From UBA4744 sp035282865 (GTDB lineage Bacteria > Actinomycetota > Acidimicrobiia > Spongiisociales > UBA4744), in the NCBI GenBank assembly GCA_035282865.1, contig DATEVB010000221.1, positions 1-23,154 of the forward strand: a stretch of DNA of 23,154 nucleotides, in the 5' to 3' direction. Under the pieces are notes generated by a model. That model was not told where the DNA came from. It did not search any database and saw nothing but the letters and a program-made list of their open reading frames with translations. Of this stretch, positions 6,935 to 13,879 are shown in pieces. The translations under genes and the position numbers were made by a program. How positions within the stretch are numbered: the first letter of the stretch is position 1; each line of letters starts with the position of its first letter.

Positions 6935-7325
6935 CCTCTTCGTAGACCGAAGCCTGGGCCGAATCAAGGTCCCCGCACTCCTCAGAAACGCCGGGCTACG
7001 CCTCGTCACCCTGGCCGAGCACTACGGCATACCCGCCGACGAAACCGTACCCGACGAACAGTGGCTTGAACTCGCTGGTACCCAAGGGTGGGCTGTCCTC
7101 ATGAAAGACACCCGCATCAGATACAACCCAGCCGAGCGTGAAGCCGTCAAGAGCCACCACGTCCGATGCTTCTGCCTGTCAAGCCAAAACCTCACCGGCG
7201 AAGCAATGGCCACCAGATTCCTCGACAACATCACACGGATCACCGCAGCCTGCAACGAACCCGGACCGTTCATCTACGCCGTCCACAAGAACCGCAACGA
7301 GAAGCTCACGCTCGGCGACCAATAG
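6909..7325 (+). CDS. PIN-like toxin, VapC45 family
   Basis: This 138-residue protein begins PDLFVDRSLGRIKVPALLRNAG and resembles the VapC45 PIN-like domain family (Rv2019 is of similar length from memory). PIN domains are metal-dependent ribonucleases that use a cluster of acidic residues. Candidates here are Asp13 in FVDRS, Glu45/Asp49/Glu50 in the ETVPDEQW segment and Asp67 in LMKDTRI. The start is GTG at 6909, with AGAGGA eight bases upstream inside the antitoxin gene; the 26-base overlap couples toxin synthesis to antitoxin translation. The protein looks intact, with no frameshift or stop. The RNA target cannot be deduced. Confidence 0.85.
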   Translation: MSHPDGLPDLFVDRSLGRIKVPALLRNAGLRLVTLAEHYGIPADETVPDEQWLELAGTQGWAVLMKDTRIRYNPAEREAVKSHHVRCFCLSSQNLTGEAMATRFLDNITRITAACNEPGPFIYAVHKNRNEKLTLGDQ

Positions 7326-7502
7326 ACCGAGCAGCAAGTGTCGTTCGGCGCTGCACGCCAAGTGGGCGTTATTGCTCCAGATCAATCGTTATGTGCGGCG
7401 AAGAGGAGCGCGTGAGTGCCGATAGCGAGAAGGTGTCGCTCCAACCCGCCCGGTTGTTACCGTGCGAGTGTACAGAGAGGTCCAAGATCGTAGGAGGTCC
7501 GA
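7326..7502. other. Spacer between toxin and exporter genes
   Basis: I see no gene here. A short GGCG / CGCC inverted repeat lies near 7348-7361, but no T-run follows it. The ribosome site of the exporter (GTAGGAGG) is at its end. Confidence 0.4.
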
Positions 7503-8114
7503 ATGGATCTGTGGGGGTTCGCGGCGCTCGCCGTCGTTTTGGTGGCCATTCCCGGCCCGGCGGTCACACTCGTCATGAAGCAGTCGCTGGTCCGTGGACG
7601 CAAAGATGCGCTTCGGACTGCGCTGGGAGTATTCTCGGCCGATCTGTTCTGGGTCGCGGCCGCAGTGGTCGGGTTGACCGCAATCATCGTTGCCTCACAG
7701 CCGCTCCTCCTGGCCATCCGAATTCTCGGAGCCATGTACCTCTGCTGGCTCGGAGCAACCTTGCTGCTTCGCCGCAAGCACCAGCTCGAAACTGCCGAGC
7801 AGGGAACCGGGACTCGCCGTCTGCGGATGTCACCGTTCACCGAGGGCGTCATGTGCGACCTGTCAAACCCGAAGACACTTCTGGTGTTCACCAGCGTGAT
7901 CCCTCAGTTCTTGCCTGCTGACGGCGGTAATCCGGCCCAGGCTGCGCTGCTGGGAGTGACGTTTGCTGCACTTGGCCTCATCTCGTTGCTGGTCTACGCG
8001 TTCGTGTTCGGCCGGATCGGGTTCACAGGTCTCCAAAGCCGAGTTGGCGATGCCCTGCTCCGAGTCAGCGGGGCTATCTTGATAGCGTTCGGGATCCGGC
8101 TGGCAACCGAGTAA
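7503..8114 (+). CDS. LysE/RhtB-family amino-acid exporter
   Basis: This is a 203-residue integral membrane protein with about six hydrophobic segments. The N-terminal signature VVLVAIPGPAVTLVMKQSLVRG carries the conserved PGP and the following RG of the LysE/RhtB translocators. The segment SPFTEGVMCDLSNPKTLLVF matches the conserved central loop (G...NPK). Family members export amino acids such as lysine, arginine, threonine or homoserine lactones through the inner membrane using the proton motive force. AGGAGG lies a few bases before the ATG. The gene appears monocistronic. The substrate is unknown. Confidence 0.9.
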   Translation: MDLWGFAALAVVLVAIPGPAVTLVMKQSLVRGRKDALRTALGVFSADLFWVAAAVVGLTAIIVASQPLLLAIRILGAMYLCWLGATLLLRRKHQLETAEQGTGTRRLRMSPFTEGVMCDLSNPKTLLVFTSVIPQFLPADGGNPAQAALLGVTFAALGLISLLVYAFVFGRIGFTGLQSRVGDALLRVSGAILIAFGIRLATE

Positions 8115-8190
8115 GTCGATTGATGACCCGATGAGGCTGACTCGTGAGCGACATCAACAGCCTTGTTCTCCACGTGGCCCTCAAGTCCAT

Positions 8191-8209
8191 GCGCGCGCAT
8201 AACGCGCGC
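8191..8209. other. GC-rich hairpin downstream of the exporter gene
   Basis: GCGCGCG (8191-8197) and CGCGCGC (8203-8209) form a seven-pair stem around the loop CATAA. It lies 77 bases after the exporter stop. No T-run follows, so it could be a Rho-assisted terminator or an mRNA 3' stabiliser; the role is inferred. Confidence 0.4.
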
Positions 8210-8705
8210 CCAATACCCGTATCGGCCTTCTGCCGAGTGCTTTGAGTTGGGAGTCTTCTACCTCGACGACCACCGCTACCTCGAAATGGATGACGGTCAG
8301 TTCGCGGCCGTGGCAGCCCGCATCAATCCCGATGTTGCCTGGTGGCACGCCGAGCTCTGATGCCGCGCTCGATCTGGTGATCTGCGAAACAGTCGGCAGC
8401 GTCCAGCGCGCCGCTATTTGACTTCGCGAATCTCCAGCCAGCGATCGACGCGGATGCGGCACCGCAGCGTTTCCCCTGTGTCCGAAACGGCCCCGCTCGA
8501 CACGCCGCCCACGATGGCCACCTTGTTGCGTCGGAGTGGCTCAGCTCTGATTGCGGGCCGAATCGTCCCCGGCCACGGCAAACCGTCGGTTGGCTTTTGA
8601 CGGGCTGGACGAGGCCGCTGCCGACCCCCTCGAAGCGACGTTCGCGGCCGCTGATGTGCACGCGGGAGGACGCATCGGTCCTTGCGCTTCCCGCCGAATA
8701 AGAGA

Positions 8706-8729
8706 AAACCCCCTGCTTGCAGGGGGTTT
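8706..8729 (-). terminator. Intrinsic terminator of tRNA-Ile
   Basis: AAACCCCCTGC / loop / GCAGGGGGTTT is a perfect 11-base inverted repeat. Read on the minus strand it is followed by TTTTCTCTTATT. It starts 6 bases after the tRNA 3' end. Confidence 0.9.
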
Positions 8730-8734
8730 GTTGG

Positions 8735-8809
8735 TGGGCCCACCTGGACTTGAACCAGGGGCCTCATCCTTATCAGGGATGCGCTCTAACCAGGCTGAGC
8801 TATGGGCCC
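8735..8809 (-). tRNA. tRNA-Ile (anticodon GAT)
   Basis: The minus strand folds as a full cloverleaf. The acceptor stem GGGCCCA (8809-8803) pairs with TGGGCCC (8742-8736), with discriminator A at 8735. The D-arm is TAGCTCAGCCTGGTTAGAGC, the anticodon loop CTGATAA gives GAT (8774-8772), and the T-arm contains GGTTCAAGTCC. CCA is not encoded. The gene stands at the boundary between the accessory region on its 3' side and core genes on its 5' side. Confidence 0.97.
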
Positions 8810-8822
8810 AAGTGAGAGCGTC

Positions 8823-8828
8823 ATGGTA
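8823..8828 (-). promoter_or_regulatory. Possible -10 element for tRNA-Ile
   Basis: TACCAT on the minus strand lies about 13 bases upstream of the mature tRNA 5' end. The -35 is not clear. Confidence 0.35.
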
Positions 8829-9025
8829 GCAAGCCTGGTGGGCGACCGAAGCCGGTGAATTGATGGACCGTGAGAGGCGGAGCATCCGTTTCGGGGCCTC
8901 GCGAGTCGTTGTCGACCGCACCGCCACCATCGATTTCTGCGTGCTGAGGTGACCTCGCCCGCTCCGGGCAGGGTCCGCGAGGTAGGGTGCGGCGAGGGTC
9001 CAGAGTTCCGGGCTAGTCCTGCCGA

Positions 9026-9031
9026 TATGAT
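9026..9031 (+). promoter_or_regulatory. -10 element for tRNA-Ala
   Basis: TATGAT lies 11 bases before the tRNA-Ala 5' end, the right distance for a short 5' leader. No good -35 is visible at standard spacing. Confidence 0.5.
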
Positions 9032-9042
9032 GTAACTCGCAC

Positions 9043-9115
9043 GGGGATGTAGCTCAGTTGGAAGAGCACCTGCTTTGCAAGCAGGGGGTCGTCGGTTCAA
9101 GTCCGATCATCTCCA
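9043..9115 (+). tRNA. tRNA-Ala (anticodon TGC)
   Basis: The acceptor stem GGGGATG (9043-9049) pairs with CATCTCC (9108-9114) with one G.U pair, and the discriminator is A. The D-arm is TAGCTCAGTTGGAAGAGC, the anticodon loop TTTGCAA gives TGC, and the T-loop is GGTTCAAGTCC. CCA is not encoded. It is divergent from tRNA-Ile(GAT). Confidence 0.97.
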
Positions 9116-9170
9116 CCGTCCCCGCGTGTCTGCGCCGCAAGCAGCCGATCGTGTCTCAGCGACCCTCGAC

Positions 9171-9183
9171 GCCCCGGCGGGGC
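9171..9183 (+). terminator. Possible terminator after tRNA-Ala
   Basis: GCCCC / GGC / GGGGC forms a short, very stable hairpin 55 bases past the tRNA, followed by CTCTTCGTC. The weak T-tract lowers confidence. Confidence 0.4.
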
Positions 9184-9376
9184 CTCTTCGTCGAGTTAGT
9201 TGATCCACTGCGCCCGGGTTGTGCCGAGGTGCCCGAGAGGGCAGAAGATCCTGGCCAGATGGCTCTGAATGTCCCGGCGCGCCGTTGTGGCCGGGTATTG
9301 CACTTCGGCGGTCCGGCCGGCGGTGTGGGGCCGGCACGTCGCTACCATGGACTCCACACGTTGAGAGGGCCATTGC

Positions 9377-10549
9377 ATGCAGACTGCCGTCATCGTCGAT
9401 GCCGTCCGGACCGCAACCGGCAAGCGCAACGGCAAGCTGAAGGATTGGCACGCCACCGACCTGGCCGCCCATACGCTGCATGAACTCGTCGAGCGCAACG
9501 GTCTCGATCCGGGCCTGATCGACGACGTGATCATGGGCTGCGTTTCCCAGACCGGAGAACAGGGTGTCAATATCGGACGCAACGCGGCGTTGGCGGCGGG
9601 TTTTCCTGAGGAGGTACCCGGCACGACGATCGATCGCCAGTGTGGATCGAGCCAGCAGGCTGCCCACTTCGCCGCTCAGGGGGTGATGGCGGGCGTCTAT
9701 GACATAGTTATCGCCGCCGGCGTCGAGTCGATGACCAGGGTGCCGATGCTGGTCACCGCCCAGCAGGGGCCCGGGATCCCCTTTGGGCCAAGAATGCTGG
9801 AGAGGTACGACTACGGTCTGGTGCCGCAAGGATTGAGTGCTGAGATGGTCGCCGAGAAGTGGGGGATCGGCCGTGAAGAACTCGATCTGCTCTCGCTCGA
9901 GTCGCATCAGAGGGCGGCACAGGCGACCAAAGAGGGGCGCTTCGACAACCAGATCGTGCCGGTACCGGTGACGACGGATGGCAACGAAGAGTTACTGACG
10001 GTTGATGAAGGTATCCGTGGGGATACCTCCCTCGACAAACTGGCCTCACTCAAGCCCGCTTTCAAGACGGATGGGGTCATCACCGCCGGTAACTCCTCCC
10101 AGATCTCCGATGGGTCGGCGGCCGTGTTGATCATGAGTGCGCAGAAGGCTCAGGATCTCGGTTTGCGACCCCGGGCGCGATTCGTGAGCTTCGCTCTGGC
10201 CGGTGTGGACCCGGTGATGATGTTGACCGGTCCGATTCCGGCGTCCCACAAGGTTCTGGAACGGGCCGGGTTGACCATCGATGACATCGATCTCTTCGAG
10301 ATAAACGAGGCCTTTTCGTCGGTAGTAGCTGCCTGGAGGCGCGAGATGCCCGGCGACGAGGCCGGCTTGTGGGAACGTACCAACGTCAACGGTGGTGCCA
10401 TCGCTCTCGGGCACCCACTCGGGTGCAGTGGCGCCAAACTGCTGACCACCCTGGTCCACGAACTCGAGCGGTCCGGAGGTCGCTACGGTTTGCAGGCCAT
10501 CTGCGAAGGCGGAGGCATGGCGAATGCATTGATCATCGAGAGGCTCTGA
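9377..10549 (+). CDS. Acetyl-CoA acetyltransferase (thiolase)
   Basis: This is a 390-residue thiolase. It condenses two acetyl-CoA to acetoacetyl-CoA or, in the degradative direction, cleaves 3-ketoacyl-CoA. All catalytic elements are present: nucleophilic Cys89 in DRQCGSSQQA, the loop INEAFSSVVAAW, His346 in GHPLGCSGAK, and Cys376 in CEGGGMANA. Length and order are standard for the family. The ATG at 9377 is preceded by GAGAGGG. No beta-oxidation partner is adjacent, so chain-length specificity cannot be set from context. A small membrane protein gene follows 34 bases downstream on the same strand. Confidence 0.95.
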   Translation: MQTAVIVDAVRTATGKRNGKLKDWHATDLAAHTLHELVERNGLDPGLIDDVIMGCVSQTGEQGVNIGRNAALAAGFPEEVPGTTIDRQCGSSQQAAHFAAQGVMAGVYDIVIAAGVESMTRVPMLVTAQQGPGIPFGPRMLERYDYGLVPQGLSAEMVAEKWGIGREELDLLSLESHQRAAQATKEGRFDNQIVPVPVTTDGNEELLTVDEGIRGDTSLDKLASLKPAFKTDGVITAGNSSQISDGSAAVLIMSAQKAQDLGLRPRARFVSFALAGVDPVMMLTGPIPASHKVLERAGLTIDDIDLFEINEAFSSVVAAWRREMPGDEAGLWERTNVNGGAIALGHPLGCSGAKLLTTLVHELERSGGRYGLQAICEGGGMANALIIERL

Positions 10550-10583
10550 GTACAAGGAGTGACTTCCGGGTACGCTGCGACTC

Positions 10584-10829
10584 GTGGGCGACATACTCAT
10601 CGCCGTTGCTATCGGAGTAGCCATATTCTGGGTGATCCGAAAGATCCTCATAGTGCTGGCCACGCCACCGCCCGAGATAGATCCCGACGAGATAGTTGAG
10701 GTCGAGCACCATTACCGGTGCTCGATCTGTGGGACCGAACTGATCGTCACGGCCGCCTCGATCACAGAGACCGACCCACCGAAGCATTGCCGGGAAGAGA
10801 TGACGCTCACCTGGCGGGGCGATAATTGA
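10584..10829 (+). CDS. Small membrane-anchored protein with a putative zinc-binding domain
   Basis: This 81-residue protein has one N-terminal membrane helix (about 4-27, LIAVAIGVAIFWVIRKILIVL), a Pro/acidic linker, and a C-terminal domain with Cys46-x2-Cys49 (CSICG) and His68-Cys69 (KHC). That layout resembles a compact zinc ribbon, with the domain predicted on the cytosolic or external face depending on orientation. The GTG start is 34 bases after the thiolase stop, so co-transcription is likely. I do not recognise a named family. No ribosome site stands out. Confidence 0.7.
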   Translation: MGDILIAVAIGVAIFWVIRKILIVLATPPPEIDPDEIVEVEHHYRCSICGTELIVTAASITETDPPKHCREEMTLTWRGDN

Positions 10830-10951
10830 TCCACAAGGTGTTGACAGATCTGGGGAAAACTACACGGGTGTAATTCTGGCTCTTGGATCGGCGACCGTCC
10901 GAAATTCCGCACGGCGGATATCGCAAGCAAGGACGCCAGAACGGGAAAGAC

Positions 10952-11200
10952 TTACCGGTAGTTGGTCGTCATCAGGAAGCCGGCGGCGATACCGACTAGG
11001 CCCACCCACAGTCCCCACCCGCCGAATACATCGGGGATGACGTAATTCATCACTACCAGGACGACTCCGAGACCCATCAACCCGAACATCGTCACGACAT
11101 ACCAGGTCGGTGACGCCCCCTTGACTTTGGATGCGGGCGTCGATGGAGGAGTGGGGCGGCCGGGCCGGTTCTTCTTCTTGCGTCCCTTGGATTTCGGCAT
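10952..11200 (-). CDS. crgA: Cell division protein CrgA
   Basis: The protein has 82 residues. It begins MPKSKGRKKKNRPG, the hallmark basic N-terminus of CrgA, followed by two membrane segments (about 33-53 and 60-78) and a short TTNYR tail. CrgA is an actinobacterial membrane protein that helps coordinate FtsZ, FtsI and other divisome proteins. Its place next to a trpG/pabA-type gene and the pknB-pbpA-rodA-pstP-fha block matches mycobacteria and streptomycetes. It is divergent from the amidotransferase gene. Confidence 0.93.
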   Translation of the reverse strand: MPKSKGRKKKNRPGRPTPPSTPASKVKGASPTWYVVTMFGLMGLGVVLVVMNYVIPDVFGGWGLWVGLVGIAAGFLMTTNYR

Positions 11201-11264
11201 GGCGGCAAGGTTAGTCGGGCATCATCGACCTGGCAGTCCTTCGTTGAGGTAGGCTCACCGGCCC

Positions 11265-11825
11265 ATGAGAGTCCTCGTACTCGACAACTATGACTCGTTC
11301 ACCTTCAACCTGGTCCAGTACCTGGGTGAGTTGGGGGCCGAACCCGTGGTGGTTCGGAACGACGCCTTGCCACCGGCTGAAGCGAGATTGCTCGAACCAG
11401 ACCGGCTGGTGATCTCGCCCGGTCCGGGCCGTCCCGAGGATGCCGGTTACTCGATCGACTACATCAAAGCGCTCGGATCGAGCATCCCCACCTTAGGGGT
11501 GTGTCTCGGCCACCAAGCCGTAGTTGTGGCCTACGGGGGGGCGGTCGACCGGGCACCGGAGATACGCCACGGAAAGACGTCGGAAATCACCCACGATGGG
11601 GCAGGCGTCTTCGCCGGGCTCAGCAACCCGTTCACGGCCACCAGGTATCACTCGCTGGCCGCTTCCCGGATGCCCGCCGAACTTGAGGAATGCGCCTGGA
11701 GTGAGGACGGGGTGGTGCAGGGGGTTCGTCATCGCGAGTACCCGGTGGTCGGGGTGCAGTTTCACCCCGAGAGCATCCTCACCGTGGAGGGTAAGGCTCT
11801 ACTGGCGAACTTCCTCTCCGGCTGA
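11265..11825 (+). CDS. Glutamine amidotransferase, anthranilate / aminodeoxychorismate synthase component II
   Basis: This is a 186-residue class I glutamine amidotransferase. It hydrolyses glutamine and passes ammonia to a chorismate-using partner (TrpE for tryptophan or PabB for folate). The start VLVLDNYDSFTFNLVQYL is diagnostic. The triad is Cys80 (GVCLGHQ), His167 and Glu169 (VQFHPES). The oxyanion loop SPGPGRPEDAG is present. No trpE or pabB is in the window, so TrpG versus PabA cannot be decided. The homologue at this position in Mycobacterium tuberculosis is annotated trpG. ATG 11265 is the only sensible start. Confidence 0.93.
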   Translation: MRVLVLDNYDSFTFNLVQYLGELGAEPVVVRNDALPPAEARLLEPDRLVISPGPGRPEDAGYSIDYIKALGSSIPTLGVCLGHQAVVVAYGGAVDRAPEIRHGKTSEITHDGAGVFAGLSNPFTATRYHSLAASRMPAELEECAWSEDGVVQGVRHREYPVVGVQFHPESILTVEGKALLANFLSG

Positions 11826-11950
11826 TCGGGCCTCCGGCAGCCGGCCAGCGGTCATGGGTGCTCCGCCGGGGAAGCCGGCGCCGGTGTACCCGGGTACCAA
11901 ATCCACCAGCCCGGGCTCTTCTCTCGCCGGTCGATACTTCCAAGGCCAAC

Positions 11951-13879
11951 CTAGGGCTCAGTGGTGGTCGTAGTGGTCGGCGGGGGTGCCTTGCCGAGCG
12001 TCACCGATACCGTAGTGCCGGCCTCGACCTCGACACCGGCCGCTGGGAGCTGCTCGGCAACCAACCCGTCTCGTTCGGCGATGACCTCGACGGTGGCGGC
12101 ATTGACCCTGATGACCAGGCCGAGATCTTCCAAGGCCGCCCTGGCCTGGTCCTGGGTTGACCCGATGAGGTTTGGCACCACGACGGGTTCCGGACCTTGC
12201 GAGACATAGACCGTCACCTGATCGCCTTTCTTCACCGTCGCTCCACCGGCCGGGTCGGTTCTGACGACGAAACCCTTGAGGATCTCGGGTGAGAACTCGC
12301 TGTCGAAGACGACCGAAAGCCCAAGGTTGCCGAGGATAAAGCCGACATCGCCTTCCGAACGCCCTGTCAGGTCTCCGGGGATGGGGAACTCCTCGAGACC
12401 GGTCGAAACAACCAGGTTGACGGCGGTACCGGAGGCAGCCTCTTGGCCGGCGGGAGGATCCTGGGAGACTACCGCCCCGGCCGGTACTTCTTCATCGGGT
12501 ACCTGTTCGACGGTACCGAGCACCAGACCTGCCTTCTCGATCAGTTCGGTAGCTCGAGCGAGATCCTGGCCGACTAAGGGAGGAACCGGGAAGGCCTCGG
12601 CGCCGAGCGAGACGTAGACGATGATGAAAGCCCCGTCCTCGGCCTTTTCGCCGGCGGCCGGTTTGGTGCCGATTACCCGCCCTTCCTCTACCGTCTCGCT
12701 GGCACTCGGTTCGGGGATCACGTTGAACCCGAGTCGCTGAAGCTCGAGGAGTGCTTCGGCCTGCGTCATCCCGGCCACCGTGGGAACATCGATGAGGATC
12801 TCAGTCGGCGTCCCCGGAGCCAGAGCACGCAACAGCAGGAAGATCCCGACACCCAGAGCCACGACCAATGCAAAGGTGGTGATGATGAAGGGGAGTTGGC
12901 TGCTGCTTGGTTCGGGTGGAGCGACCTGGCGGTAGATCTCGTCCGGTGTAGCCGTGGGGGGCGGAACGGGTGACGGTGACATCACCTGGGTGGGAGCGTC
13001 GCCGGACGGTACCGTCGCCAGAGCTTCGCCACGCAGGAAAAGGAGAAGTTCGTGCCGCAGGTCGTCGGCGGTCTGATAGCGGAGATCCGGGTTCTTGTCG
13101 AGGGACCGCATCACGATGCGATCGAGGTCGGGCGGCACATCCGGGTTGTCGAGCGAGGGTTGAGCAGCCAGGGATGAGACGTGCTGGTAGGCGACCGCCA
13201 CCGGGCTCTCGCCGGAGAATGGTGGCCGGCCGGCGAGCATTTCGTACATGACCACTCCGAGGGCGTAGATGTCCGATCGTTCATCGGCAGGCGCACCCTG
13301 CGCCTGCTCCGGGCTGAAGTAGGTGGCCGTGCCGATGACCGCGCCCGTCTTGGTGAGCTCCGAAGAGTCATCCCAGGCCCGGGCGATTCCGAAGTCGGTT
13401 ACTTTCACCGTCCCGTCCGCGGCCAGCAGCATGTTGCCGGGTTTGATATCGCGGTGAACGAGGCCCGATCGGTGGGCCACACTCAGGGCTGCCGCCACCT
13501 CGGCGCTGATCTCAACGGCCCGCCGTGGCAGCAGGGGGCCGTCATCGCGAAGCACATCGCGTAGGGATCTTCCCTCCACCAACTCCATGACTATGAAGTA
13601 GGTGGATCCTTCCTGACCCCAGTCGTAGATGCCAACGATGTTCGGATGGCTGAGATTGGCGGCTGCCTGGGCTTCCCGCCGGAAGCGCTTGACAAATGCT
13701 TCATCGGAGCTGAATTGAGAATGAAGGACCTTGACCGCCACCCGGCGACCCAGCAGGGTGTCACGGGCCTCGTAGACGTCCGCCATGCCGCCGCGGGCGA
13801 TATGGCTGAGCAGTTCGTAGCGATCGGCGAGGGTGCGGGAGGGTTCCATCCGTGGCGATTGTAGGGGTGGTTTATCCAT
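11951..13879 (-). CDS. pknB: Ser/Thr protein kinase with four PASTA domains (PknB)
   Basis: This 642-residue membrane kinase phosphorylates cell-wall and division proteins. The cytosolic kinase domain spans about 19-285: ARGGMADVYEARD (glycine loop), Lys50 in VAVKVL, HRDIKPGNML with catalytic Asp144, and DFG Asp162. A Pro-rich juxtamembrane stretch follows, then one membrane helix (about 330-352) and four extracellular PASTA repeats (from about 362 to 630, each with a P..G motif such as VVVPNLIG), ending in a Pro/Thr tail. PASTA repeats bind muropeptides or lipid II in this family. I take ATG at 13879, inside the last codons of pbpA and overlapping its stop; ATG at 13849 is the alternative. 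It is the last gene of the operon. Confidence 0.95.
   Translation of the reverse strand: MDKPPLQSPRMEPSRTLADRYELLSHIARGGMADVYEARDTLLGRRVAVKVLHSQFSSDEAFVKRFRREAQAAANLSHPNIVGIYDWGQEGSTYFIVMELVEGRSLRDVLRDDGPLLPRRAVEISAEVAAALSVAHRSGLVHRDIKPGNMLLAADGTVKVTDFGIARAWDDSSELTKTGAVIGTATYFSPEQAQGAPADERSDIYALGVVMYEMLAGRPPFSGESPVAVAYQHVSSLAAQPSLDNPDVPPDLDRIVMRSLDKNPDLRYQTADDLRHELLLFLRGEALATVPSGDAPTQVMSPSPVPPPTATPDEIYRQVAPPEPSSSQLPFIITTFALVVALGVGIFLLLRALAPGTPTEILIDVPTVAGMTQAEALLELQRLGFNVIPEPSASETVEEGRVIGTKPAAGEKAEDGAFIIVYVSLGAEAFPVPPLVGQDLARATELIEKAGLVLGTVEQVPDEEVPAGAVVSQDPPAGQEAASGTAVNLVVSTGLEEFPIPGDLTGRSEGDVGFILGNLGLSVVFDSEFSPEILKGFVVRTDPAGGATVKKGDQVTVYVSQGPEPVVVPNLIGSTQDQARAALEDLGLVIRVNAATVEVIAERDGLVAEQLPAAGVEVEAGTTVSVTLGKAPPPTTTTTTEP

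Larger units (their letters stand above)
8115..8734. other. 620-base stretch without a convincing gene
   Basis: This stretch lies between the exporter gene and tRNA-Ile. It holds a strong GC hairpin at 8191-8209 and the tRNA-Ile terminator at 8706-8729. Two weak protein-like traces exist. Plus-strand 8163-8360 ends FELGVFYLDDHRYLEMDDGQ and onward, but has no ribosome site. A minus-strand frame ending at 8414 reads KVAIVGGVSSGAVSDTGETL and onward. Either could be a gene fragment; I recognise neither. Confidence 0.4.

Noticed and set aside
9226..9262. tRNA-Ser-like stretch (GAGGTGCCCGAGAGGGCAGAAG)
   Set aside because: It resembles the 5' part of a class II tRNA, but no anticodon arm or matching acceptor strand follows.
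11886..11917. Palindromes GTACCCGGGTAC and AGCCCGGGCT between the amidotransferase and pknB stops
   Set aside because: They are perfect but without loops, and no clear T-run follows; they may aid bidirectional termination but the evidence is too weak to call.
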